Below are positions 1-6,642 of a stretch of 11,016 nt of DNA, in pieces. The DNA lies in assembly GCA_013362835.1 (NCBI GenBank), contig JABFVJ010000135.1, positions 1 through 11,016 on the forward strand, given 5' to 3'. Made by a program: the position numbers and the translations under genes. Position 1 is the first letter of the stretch. The number at the start of each line of letters is the position of its first letter. Under the pieces are notes generated by a model. That model did not search any database, was not told where the DNA came from, and saw only the letters and a list, made by a program, of their open reading frames with translations. Source of the DNA: Nonomuraea sp. (GTDB taxonomy: Bacteria > Actinomycetota > Actinomycetes > Streptosporangiales > Streptosporangiaceae).

Positions 1-855
1 CTCATCGCCGGACGCGGCCACGGCGACGGACGCGCCGAGGGCGTGATCGGCGTCGCCCCCGCCGCCAGGGTGCTGTCGATCAGGGTCACGCTGGAGAACG
101 GCGACCCGCTGCGCAGGAAGCGGCACACCGGCAGGCGCGACGCCCTGGCCAGGGGCATCAGGTACGCCGCCGACCACGGCGCGGACGTCATCAGCATGTC
201 GCTCGGCGGCGGCAGCGGCTCCTGGGAGGGCTCGGCGGCCGAGGAGGAGGCCGTGCAGTACGCGATCGGCCGCGGCGCGGTCCTCGTGGCCTCGGCGGGC
301 AACGACGGCGACGCGGCCAACAGGAAGAACTTCCCGGCCGCCTATCCCGGCGTGATCGCCGTGGGGGCGGTGGACCGGCGGCTCAGGGTGGCCGGGTTCT
401 CCAACAGGCAGGACTACCTGTCCGTGGTCGCCCCCGGCACGGACATCGTGACGGCCGACGGCGGGGACTCGTACGTGGTGGGCGACGGCACCAGCTCGGC
501 GGCGGCCATGGTGGCCGGGGTGGCGGCCCTGGTGCGGTCGGCGTACCCGGGGTTGTCGCCGTACCACGTGCGGCGGGCGATCGAGCTCGGCACCAGGAAG
601 CGGCCCGCGGGCGGCTACAGCCCCGCCTACGGCCACGGCGTGGTCAACGCACTGCTCGCGCTGCGCGAGGCGGGGAAGCTGGCTCCAGGGCCCGTACCGG
701 CGCCCGCGCGGCCTGGCCCCTACTTCGGCCGGGGCCCGGCGGGGGGCCCGCCCGCCTCCAGGGCGCCGATCGTGGTGGGGATGCTGATGCTGGTGGCGGC
801 GATGTCGGCGCGGGTGGTCGGGACGCGGCGCAGGCGCGGAAGGGATTCAACCTAG
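1..855 (+). CDS. Subtilisin-family (S8) serine protease, mycosin-like, 5' truncated by window edge
   Basis: The reading frame is open from base 1, so the first in-frame ATG at 43 is not the true start; 284 residues are present. Numbering from base 1, the start (LIAGRGHGDG...GVAPAARVLSIRV) matches the segment just after the subtilase His box. The Asp and His boxes are therefore upstream. Visible are the oxyanion-hole Asn (SAGND, N101) and the catalytic Ser box GTSSAAAMVAG (S165). A Pro/Gly-rich linker (about 227-255), a short hydrophobic segment (about 256-274) and a final Arg-rich stretch follow, which suggests membrane anchoring with the protease domain outside. This layout is that of mycosins (type VII secretion-associated proteases) and related actinobacterial subtilases. 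No Esx or Ecc gene is visible, so a type VII role is only possible. The stop overlaps a palindrome belonging to the next unit. Confidence 0.88.
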   Translation, partial: LIAGRGHGDGRAEGVIGVAPAARVLSIRVTLENGDPLRRKRHTGRRDALARGIRYAADHGADVISMSLGGGSGSWEGSAAEEEAVQYAIGRGAVLVASAGNDGDAANRKNFPAAYPGVIAVGAVDRRLRVAGFSNRQDYLSVVAPGTDIVTADGGDSYVVGDGTSSAAAMVAGVAALVRSAYPGLSPYHVRRAIELGTRKRPAGGYSPAYGHGVVNALLALREAGKLAPGPVPAPARPGPYFGRGPAGGPPASRAPIVVGMLMLVAAMSARVVGTRRRRGRDST

Positions 856-874
856 CAAGCGCTTGTGTGATACT
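846..874 (+). promoter_or_regulatory. Candidate promoter of the DUF35/thiolase unit, possibly leaderless
   Basis: A GATACT hexamer (869-874) preceded by TGT resembles an extended -10. A weak TTCAAC (846-851) sits 17 bp upstream. Transcription would begin near 881-882, exactly at the ATG at 882. No Shine-Dalgarno sequence precedes that ATG, which fits a leaderless mRNA. The -35 matches only 3 of 6 bases, so the assignment leans on the -10, the operator and the missing ribosome binding site. Confidence 0.4.
854..867. promoter_or_regulatory. KstR2-like 14-bp palindromic operator
   Basis: AGCAAGCGCTTGTG contains the perfect 10-bp palindrome CAAGCGCTTG (856-865). It agrees with the published mycobacterial KstR2 motif AnCAAGnnCTTGnT at nine of ten fixed positions; the last base is G rather than T. 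It overlaps the TAG of the protease gene and lies directly upstream of the candidate -10 of the DUF35/thiolase unit, a typical repressor position. KstR2 is the TetR-family repressor of late sterol-ring catabolism. A different TetR-family acyl-CoA sensor could use the same core. Confidence 0.55.
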
Positions 875-881
875 CCTGGCT

Positions 882-1289
882 ATGAGCTTAGCGATCGACG
901 GCTGGTTCGCCATCGACGGTGACGGCGCCACCCACCTCATCGGCACCACGTGCCTGACCTGCGGCACCGTCGCCTTCCCTCCGCAGCGCGGGCTGTGCCG
1001 CAATCCGCGCTGCGCGGGCGAGGAGACGGCGGAGACCAGGCTGCCGAGGCGCGGCCGGGTCTGGTCCTACACCAACGCCTGCTATCCGCCGCCGGAGCCG
1101 TACGTGGCGGCGGAGCCGTACCGGCCGGTCACGCTGGCGGCGGTCGAGCTCGACGGCGCGGGCCTGGTGGTGCTCGGCCAGGTCAAGGACCTCACGGTGG
1201 ACGACCTGGAGGTGGGCATGGAGCTGGAGCTGGTCCACGGGCCACTCGCCGACGGCCCGCTGGTGTGGATGTGGGGGCGGGCGTCGTGA
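882..1289 (+). CDS. DUF35 zinc-ribbon/OB-fold protein, thiolase partner (ChsH2-DUF35-like)
   Basis: The product has 135 residues from ATG 882; a GTG at 867 would add five residues but lies in the operator, so 882 is preferred. The N-terminal rubredoxin-like zinc ribbon has C24-x2-C27 and C39-x4-C44. An OB-fold segment of usual DUF35 length follows (GRVWSYTNACYPP, then VTLAAVELDGAGLVVLGQVKD). DUF35 proteins bind thiolase-fold enzymes or acyl-CoA hydratases and are needed for activity of steroid side-chain aldolases such as Ltp2-ChsH2. The stop overlaps the thiolase start (GTGA at 1286-1289), so the two are translationally coupled and probably form a complex. The family call is firm; the substrate is not known. 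Confidence 0.88.
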   Translation: MSLAIDGWFAIDGDGATHLIGTTCLTCGTVAFPPQRGLCRNPRCAGEETAETRLPRRGRVWSYTNACYPPPEPYVAAEPYRPVTLAAVELDGAGLVVLGQVKDLTVDDLEVGMELELVHGPLADGPLVWMWGRAS

Positions 1290-2473
1290 GCGGGGTGGTG
1301 GTGCTCGGCGCCGGAATGCACCCCTGGGGCAAGTGGGGGCGCCCCTTCGTCGAGTACGGCGTCGCCGCCGCCCGCGCGGCACTCGACGACGCCGGCGTCT
1401 CCTGGCCCGACATCCAGTACGTCGTAGGCGCCGACACGATCAGGAACGGCTACCCGGGCTTCGTCGCCGGCGCCACGTACGCCCGCGCCCTCGGCTGGAC
1501 GGGCGCCAGGATCGCCTCCTGCTACGCCGCCTGCGCGTCCGGCGCCCAGGCCGTGGACATCGCGCGCACGCGGATCATGGCCGGGCTGTGCGACGTGGCG
1601 CTCGTGGTGGGCGCGGACGCCACCCCCAAGGGCTTCTTCAAGCCGGTAGGCGGCGACCGCCCCGACGACCCCGACTGGCTGCGCTTCCGCCTCCTCGGCG
1701 CCACCAACCCCGGCTACTTCGGCCTCTACGCCCGCCGCCGCATGGCCCTGTACGGCTCCACGCCGGACGACTTCGCCGCCGTCAAGGTCAAGAACGCGCG
1801 GGCGGGCTCGCTCAACCCCATGGCCCGCTACCGCGAGCCGGTCACGGCCGAGGAGGTGCGGGCCTCCCCCATGGTCGCCGACCCGCTGCGCCTGATGGAC
1901 GTCTGCGCCACCTCCGACGGCGGCGCCGCCGTGGTCCTGGCCTCCGAGGACTACGCCCGGCGACTCGGCGCGCCGGACCCGGTACGCCTGGCCGCCGTCT
2001 CCACGGTCACCCCGTCCTTCCCCAACACGGTCCTGGAGCTGCCCGACTTCGCCACGGATTCGTGCGCCGTCGTCCCCGCGCCCGAGAGGCCCTTCAGGGC
2101 GGCCATCGCGCACGCGGCGTACGAGGAGGCCGGCCTCGGCCCCGAGGACGTCTCCTTCGCCGAGGTGTACGACCTGTCCACCGCGCTGGAGCTCGACTGG
2201 GTGGAGGACGTGGGGCTGTGCCCGCCCGGCGAGGCGGACAAGCTGCTGCGGGCCGGCGACACCGCGCTCGGCGGCCGGGTGCCCGTCAACCCGTCGGGCG
2301 GCCTGGCCTCCTTCGGCGAGGCGATCCCGGCCCAGGCCATCGCGCAGCTGTGCGAGCTGACGTACCAGCTGCGTGGCGTGGCGGGTGCGCGCCAGGTGCC
2401 GGGCGCCCGCGTGGGCCTCGCCGTCAACCAGGGCCTGTTCGGCCACGGCTCGGCGATCGTCGCCACCACATGA
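1286..2473 (+). CDS. Thiolase-fold acyl-CoA enzyme, lipid-transfer-protein (SCP-x/Ltp) type, possible aldolase
   Basis: From the GTG at 1286 the product has 395 residues, normal for a single thiolase domain without a fused SCP2 domain. The longer in-frame extension upstream overlaps DUF35 in another frame and is rejected. The N-terminus (SGVVVLGAGMHPWGKWG) is typical of the Ltp/SCP-x group. The nucleophile box ACASG has C83, with C79 nearby. The C-terminal box reads NPSGGLASFGEA; canonical thiolases have GHP here, so the catalytic His is replaced by Glu (E345). The VYDLSTALELD segment replaces the usual Asn-Glu or Asp-Cys motif. With its DUF35 partner this resembles the steroid side-chain retro-aldolase group, in which thiolase chemistry was lost. 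It may cleave or condense acyl-CoA substrates; the substrate cannot be read from sequence. A hairpin follows the stop. Confidence 0.85.
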   Translation: MSGVVVLGAGMHPWGKWGRPFVEYGVAAARAALDDAGVSWPDIQYVVGADTIRNGYPGFVAGATYARALGWTGARIASCYAACASGAQAVDIARTRIMAGLCDVALVVGADATPKGFFKPVGGDRPDDPDWLRFRLLGATNPGYFGLYARRRMALYGSTPDDFAAVKVKNARAGSLNPMARYREPVTAEEVRASPMVADPLRLMDVCATSDGGAAVVLASEDYARRLGAPDPVRLAAVSTVTPSFPNTVLELPDFATDSCAVVPAPERPFRAAIAHAAYEEAGLGPEDVSFAEVYDLSTALELDWVEDVGLCPPGEADKLLRAGDTALGGRVPVNPSGGLASFGEAIPAQAIAQLCELTYQLRGVAGARQVPGARVGLAVNQGLFGHGSAIVATT

Positions 2474-2474
2474 G

Positions 2475-2543
2475 AAAGGCCCTCCGGGAACTCCCGGAGA
2501 GCCTTTCAGCTTGGGGCCCCGGTGACTCCCGGAGGGCCCCTTT
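2475..2543. terminator. Bidirectional terminator region with two overlapping hairpins
   Basis: Between the convergent thiolase and oppF genes. Hairpin A pairs AAAGGC-C-CTCCGGGA (2475-2489) with TCCCGGAGAGCCTTT (2492-2506), with one mismatch. Hairpin B pairs GGGGCCC (2513-2519) perfectly with GGGCCCC (2534-2540). The left arm of A can also pair with 2527-2543, so structures A and A' are mutually exclusive. Flanking A/T triplets (AAA, TTT) rather than long U-tracts are common in actinomycete terminators. It probably stops transcription from both sides. Confidence 0.75.
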
Positions 2544-2547
2544 CGTC

Positions 2548-3561
2548 TCAGCCCGCGTGGACCACGTCGTGCGTCTCGGCGAAGTGGCAGGCGCTCTCGT
2601 GCCCGGTCCCCGTCCGGATCTGCAGCAACGGCTCCTCCTCCGCGCAGATCTCCTGCGCCTTCCAGCAGCGGGTGCGGAACCGGCAGCCCGACGGCGGGTT
2701 GGCGGGCGACGGCGGGTCGCCCTGCAGGATGATCCGCTCCCGCTGCTCCCGGCCCTCGGGGTCGGGAACCGGCACCGCCGACAGCAGCGCCTGCGTGTAC
2801 GGATGGGCGGGCTTGTCGTAGATGTCGAGATCCTTGCCGAGCTCGACGAACTTGCCCAGGTACATCACGCCGACCCGGTCCGAGATGTGCCGGACCACGG
2901 ACAGGTCGTGGGCGATGAAGATGTAGGCCAGGTTGAACTCGTTCTGCAGCCGCTCCAGCAGGTTGATCACCTGCGCCTGGATCGACACGTCCAGCGCCGA
3001 GACGGGCTCGTCGCAGACGATGATCTCCGGCTGCAGGGCCAGCCCGCGGGCGATGCCGATGCGCTGCCGCTGGCCGCCCGAGAACTGGTGCGGGTACCTG
3101 TTGATGTGGTCGGGGTTGAGACCCACGACCTCCAGCAGCTCCTGCACCTTCTTGCGGCGGTCGCCCTTGGGGGCCACCTCGGTGTGGATCTCGTACGGCT
3201 CGCCGATGATGTCGCCGACGGTCATCCGGGGGTTCAGCGAGGTGTACGGGTCCTGCATCACCATCTGGATGTTGCGGCGCATGCGCTTGAGCTCGCCGCC
3301 CTTGGCCTTGGCGATGTCCCTGCCGCCGATCTTGACCGACCCGGAGGTCGGCCGCTCCAGCGCCATCAGCACCTTGGCCAGCGTGGACTTGCCGCACCCC
3401 GACTCGCCCACGATGCCCAGCGTCTCGCCCCGGTTGAGATCGAACGACACGCCGTCGACGGCCTTGATCGCGCCGATCTGCTTCTTGAAGACGATGCCCT
3501 GGGTCAGGGGGAAGTGCTTGACCAGGTCGCGGACCTCGAGGATGCGCTCACTGCTCGCCAT
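2548..3561 (-). CDS. oppF: Oligopeptide ABC importer ATPase, OppF/DppF type
   Basis: This is the second of two nucleotide-binding subunits that power peptide uptake from the cytoplasmic face. In its 337 residues are Walker [10 protein letters not shown] (52-60), the Q-loop (Q103), signature SGGQRQR (161-167), Walker B IIVCDEP (E185) and the switch His (H218). The C-terminal oligopeptide-transporter extension ([10 protein letters not shown]) is followed by four cysteines, C293-x5-C299-x6-C306-x18-C325, a pattern linked to a [4Fe-4S] cluster in some actinobacterial Opp/Dpp ATPases. The ATG at 3561 follows a strong ribosome binding site, GGAGGGAGG, seven bases upstream. The first 14 bases overlap the end of oppD. 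It is the last gene of the operon, and the terminator lies a few bases beyond its stop. Confidence 0.95.
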   Translation of the reverse strand: MASSERILEVRDLVKHFPLTQGIVFKKQIGAIKAVDGVSFDLNRGETLGIVGESGCGKSTLAKVLMALERPTSGSVKIGGRDIAKAKGGELKRMRRNIQMVMQDPYTSLNPRMTVGDIIGEPYEIHTEVAPKGDRRKKVQELLEVVGLNPDHINRYPHQFSGGQRQRIGIARGLALQPEIIVCDEPVSALDVSIQAQVINLLERLQNEFNLAYIFIAHDLSVVRHISDRVGVMYLGKFVELGKDLDIYDKPAHPYTQALLSAVPVPDPEGREQRERIILQGDPPSPANPPSGCRFRTRCWKAQEICAEEEPLLQIRTGTGHESACHFAETHDVVHAG

Positions 3562-4582
3562 CGAGGACCTCCCTCCAGTAGTGGCAGGCGCTGCCGCGCG
3601 TGCCGCTGATCTCGTAGAGCGGGGGGGTGTTGGTCACGCAGTTGTCCTGCCGGTACGGGCACCGCGGGTTGAACGAGCACCCGGGCGGCAGGTCGAGCAG
3701 GTTGGGCGGCAGGCCCTTGATCGCGTACAGGTCCTGGCCCTTGAGGTCCACCCGGGGGATGGACTCCAGCAGGCCCTTCGTGTACGGGTGCGCCGGCGCC
3801 CGGTAGATGTCGTGGACCGGGGCGTTCTCCACGATCCGGCCGGCGTACATGACCGAGATCTTGTCGGCCACGTCCGCCACGACGCCGAGGTCGTGGGTGA
3901 TCAGGATCATGCCCATCTGGCTCTCGCGCTGCAGCTCGGCCAGCAGTTCCATGATCTGCGCCTGGACGGTCACGTCGAGCGCGGTCGTCGGCTCGTCCGC
4001 GATCAGCACCTCCGGGTCGAGCGCGATCGACATGGCGATCATGATGCGCTGGCGCATGCCGCCGGAGAACTGGTGCGGATAGTCGTTGACGCGCTGCCTG
4101 GCGGCCGGGATGCGGACCTTGTCCATCAGCTCGATGGCCTTGTTCATGCCGTCGCGCTTGGACATGCCCCGATGCACCCGGAACATCTCGCTGATCTGCC
4201 AGCCCACGGTGAACACCGGGTTGAGCGCCGAGAGCGCGTCCTGGAAGACCATCGCGATGCGCTGGCCGCGCACCTGGGTGCGGGCCTCGTCCGAGAGCTT
4301 GAGCAGGTCGGTGCCCTTGAAGCGGATCTCGCCCTTCGGGATGACGGCCGGCGGCATGTCCAGGATGCCCATGATCGCCTGAGCGGTCACGGACTTGCCC
4401 GAACCCGACTCGCCGAGCACCGCCAGCGTCTCACCGGGGTTGACCGTGTAGCTCACGCCGTTCACCGCGCGCACGACGCCCTGACGCGTACGGAACTCCA
4501 CGTGCAGGTTGTCCACCGCGAGCAGCGGCTCGTTGCCGAGCCCTCCCTCGGCCGGCAACACGTCTGTCGACGTCTTCTTCAC
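3548..4582 (-). CDS. oppD: Oligopeptide ABC importer ATPase, OppD/DppD type
   Basis: First ATPase subunit, 344 residues from a GTG at 4582. That start is chosen because AGGAGGGG lies just upstream, in the 13-bp gap after oppC; the ATG at 4624 is buried inside oppC. Motifs: Walker A GESGSGKS (57-64), Q114, signature FSGGMRQ (172-178), Walker B VLIADEP (E197) and H230. The C-terminal peptide-importer extension ([10 protein letters not shown]) precedes a [13 protein letters not shown] segment. Cysteines C302-x5-C308-x6-C315-x17-C333 match the iron-sulfur motif described for mycobacterial OppD. OppD and OppF should form the heterodimeric motor under OppB/OppC. The 14-bp overlap with oppF indicates translational coupling. 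Confidence 0.95.
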   Translation of the reverse strand: MKKTSTDVLPAEGGLGNEPLLAVDNLHVEFRTRQGVVRAVNGVSYTVNPGETLAVLGESGSGKSVTAQAIMGILDMPPAVIPKGEIRFKGTDLLKLSDEARTQVRGQRIAMVFQDALSALNPVFTVGWQISEMFRVHRGMSKRDGMNKAIELMDKVRIPAARQRVNDYPHQFSGGMRQRIMIAMSIALDPEVLIADEPTTALDVTVQAQIMELLAELQRESQMGMILITHDLGVVADVADKISVMYAGRIVENAPVHDIYRAPAHPYTKGLLESIPRVDLKGQDLYAIKGLPPNLLDLPPGCSFNPRCPYRQDNCVTNTPPLYEISGTRGSACHYWREVLDGEQ

Positions 4583-4595
4583 TTGATCCCCCCTC

Positions 4596-5579
4596 CTACC
4601 TGAGCTTCGGATCGAGAGCGTCACGCACCGCGTCGCCCAGCATGATGAACGCGAGCACCGTGATGCTCAGGAACAGGGCCGGGAAGAACAGCGGCAGCGA
4701 CGCGTCGAGGAACCTGGGCCGGGCGTCGGCGATCATGAGACCCCACGAGATGTCCGGCGACTGCACGCCGACCCCGAGGAACGACAGCGCCGCCTCGGCC
4801 GCGATGTAACCGCCGAGGTTGATCGTGCTGACCACGATGACCGGGGCGAGCGAGTTCGGCAGCAGGTGCTTGAACATGATCCGCCCCTGGCCCGCGCCCA
4901 CCGCCCGCGCGGCGACCACGAAGTCCTGGCCCTTGGCGGTGATCACGGACGCCCGCATGATGCGGAACACCATCGGCCACCCGAGCACGGCCAGGGCCGC
5001 GATGACCAGCACGATGCTGTTGATGCCGCTGTCGCGGAACGTCGCGGCGATCAGCAGGGCGCCGAGGATCGGCGGGATCGCGAAGAAGATCTCGGTGACC
5101 CGCGAGGAGACCGAGTCGATCACGCCGCTGCGGAAGCCGGCGAACAGCCCGAGCAGCCCGCCCACGAGCATGGTGAGGATCGTGGTCGTCACGCCGATCA
5201 CGATCGAGTTGCGCGCGCCGTAGATCGTCCTGGCGAACACGTCACACCCCTGGCTGTCCTTGCCGAACGGGTGCCCCACGCCGGGGAGCTGCCGGGCGGT
5301 GGACAGGTCGCAGGTCTGGGCGTTGGTCGGGTCGATCGAGGTGAACAACGACGGCCAGAACGCCATGACCAGCAGGATCGCGATCAGGACCGCGGAGATG
5401 ATGAACATCGGCCGGCGCCGCAGGTCGTACCAGGCGTCGGTCCAGAGGCTGGCGGGCTTCTCCTGCTTCTGCTTCCTGCGCTTGCCCTGCTTGTCCGGCG
5501 AGGCCGGCGCGGGGATCTCGGTGACGAGCGACTGCGCTTCCGGAAGCATGGGCCCGACGTTCGGTGCTTCATTACTCAT
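4596..5579 (-). CDS. oppC: Oligopeptide ABC importer permease, OppC/DppC type
   Basis: Integral membrane permease of 327 residues. The cytoplasmic N-terminus is long and charged (about 55 residues, KQGKRRKQKQEK) and precedes the first membrane helix (about 57-77). The extracytoplasmic loop carries C90 and C112, the latter in the HPFGKDSQGCDVFAR motif of this family; they may form a disulfide. Five further hydrophobic segments follow (about 125-148, 164-180, 187-205, 244-262, 297-315). The EAA loop that docks the ATPases is near 219-242 (DFVVAARAVGAGQGRIMFKH). The ATG at 5579 lies inside the end of oppB (8-bp overlap, ATGAGTAA) behind a GAGGAT ribosome binding site. Confidence 0.93.
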   Translation of the reverse strand: MSNEAPNVGPMLPEAQSLVTEIPAPASPDKQGKRRKQKQEKPASLWTDAWYDLRRRPMFIISAVLIAILLVMAFWPSLFTSIDPTNAQTCDLSTARQLPGVGHPFGKDSQGCDVFARTIYGARNSIVIGVTTTILTMLVGGLLGLFAGFRSGVIDSVSSRVTEIFFAIPPILGALLIAATFRDSGINSIVLVIAALAVLGWPMVFRIMRASVITAKGQDFVVAARAVGAGQGRIMFKHLLPNSLAPVIVVSTINLGGYIAAEAALSFLGVGVQSPDISWGLMIADARPRFLDASLPLFFPALFLSITVLAFIMLGDAVRDALDPKLR

Positions 5580-6516
5580 AGCGGATCCTCGGGTCGAGCA
5601 CTGCGTACAACATGTCGACGACCAGGTTGGCCAGGATATAGATCAGCACCAGGACGGTCACGATGCCCACGACGACGGGTTGTTCTCGCAGGAGGATCGA
5701 GTTGAACAGCTGGTTGCCGATGCCCGGCAGGTTGAAGATCGTCTCCGTGATGACCGCGCCGCCCATCAGGTTCCCGAGGTCGGCGCCGAGGTAGGTGACC
5801 AGCGGGATCAGCGCGTTCCGGAGACCGTGCCTGCCGACGACGCGACGTCTGGACAGGCCCTTGGCGGTCGCCGTACGGATGTAGTCGGCACGCAGGGTCT
5901 CCACCAGGCTCGTTCTCGTGAGCCTGGTGAGATAGGCGATGGACGTCCCGGCGAGCACGAACCCGGGCAGCAGGTAGCTGCGGAACCCGGCCGAGATGCC
6001 CGCGACGGGGAAGATGTCGCTCCCCGTCCACAGCTTGAGCTTGACCCCGAGTATGAGCTGCAACACGAAGCCCGTCACCAGGGTCGGGACGGAGATGAGC
6101 AGCAGCGTCGAGGCGAGGATCGCGGTGTCGGAGGCCTTGCCGCGGCGCAGCGCCGCCCACAGGCCGAGGCCGACGCCGATGATGGCCTCCATGACCAGCG
6201 CGGTCATCGCCAGGTTGAGCGTGACCTGGAACTTGCCCGCCATGATCTGCGAGACTGGGATCCTGGAGAAGGTGGTCCCGAAGTCGCCGTGCAGGAGCAC
6301 GCCGCTGAGGTAGTACCAATACTGCAGCAGCAGCGGATCGTTCAGGTGATACTGATCGCGCAGGACCTCGGCGACCGCCGGGTCGAGCCGCTTCTCGCCC
6401 GCCAGTGCCTGGATGGGGTCGCCGGGCAGGGCGAAGACGATCGCGAAGATGAGTAGCGTGGCGCCGAGCAGGACGGGTATCGCCTGCAGCAGACGCCTGA
6501 TGACATAACGGCCCAT
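5572..6516 (-). CDS. oppB: Oligopeptide ABC importer permease, OppB/DppB type
   Basis: Integral membrane permease of 314 residues, usual for the family. It starts MGRYVIRRLLQAIPVLLGAT, the classic OppB N-terminus running into helix 1 (about 9-30). Helices follow near 98-121, 132-158, 181-199, 233-257 and 281-303. The signature LPGDP lies just after helix 1, and the EAA loop for ATPase contact is near 211-238 (DYIRTATAKGLSRRRVVGRH). The ATG at 6516 has GGAGGG seven bases upstream. It is separated from oppA by 126 bp containing a strong hairpin and an inverted repeat. It overlaps oppC by 8 bp, so oppB to oppF appear to be co-translated. Confidence 0.94.
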   Translation of the reverse strand: MGRYVIRRLLQAIPVLLGATLLIFAIVFALPGDPIQALAGEKRLDPAVAEVLRDQYHLNDPLLLQYWYYLSGVLLHGDFGTTFSRIPVSQIMAGKFQVTLNLAMTALVMEAIIGVGLGLWAALRRGKASDTAILASTLLLISVPTLVTGFVLQLILGVKLKLWTGSDIFPVAGISAGFRSYLLPGFVLAGTSIAYLTRLTRTSLVETLRADYIRTATAKGLSRRRVVGRHGLRNALIPLVTYLGADLGNLMGGAVITETIFNLPGIGNQLFNSILLREQPVVVGIVTVLVLIYILANLVVDMLYAVLDPRIRYE

Positions 6517-6538
6517 TCAAGCCCTCCGGTACATGCGT

Positions 6539-6588
6539 GGAGGCAGCCCCCGCAGCCGTGGTTTACCCGGCCCCAAGTGACTGCCTCC
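6539..6588 (-). repeat. Inverted repeat in the oppB leader
   Basis: GGAGGCAG (6539-6546) and CTGCCTCC (6581-6588) are perfect complements around a 34-base loop; one more T-A pair is possible on the outside. In the mRNA it lies about 20-70 bases before the oppB start. It could be a stabilising or regulatory leader structure, or coincidence in GC-rich DNA. Confidence 0.35.
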
Positions 6589-6606
6589 AAGCTCAGCCCT
6601 CCGAAA

Positions 6607-6630
6607 GGCGGGCGGCAAGCACCGCCCGCC
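6607..6630 (-). terminator. Strong hairpin after oppA (partial terminator or attenuator)
   Basis: GGCGGGCGG and CCGCCCGCC form a perfect 9-bp all-G/C stem with a six-base loop. On the minus strand it begins 13 bases after the oppA stop and is followed by TTT. The same transport genes continue downstream. Such a hairpin between a solute-binding-protein gene and its permeases usually stabilises or partly terminates the transcript, giving more binding protein than membrane subunits. Confidence 0.65.
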
Positions 6631-6642
6631 CAGGGAATGACG

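Noticed and set aside
950..1285. N-terminal extension of the thiolase to the ATG at 950
   Set aside because: It overlaps almost all of the DUF35 gene in another frame. The conserved thiolase N-terminus begins at the GTG at 1286.
1082..3609. Very long ORFs on both strands across the thiolase and oppF genes (for example 1082-3397 minus and 1333-3609 plus)
   Set aside because: They run through well-supported genes in other frames, have Arg/Gly/Ala-rich low-complexity translations and no family motifs. They are by-products of high GC content.
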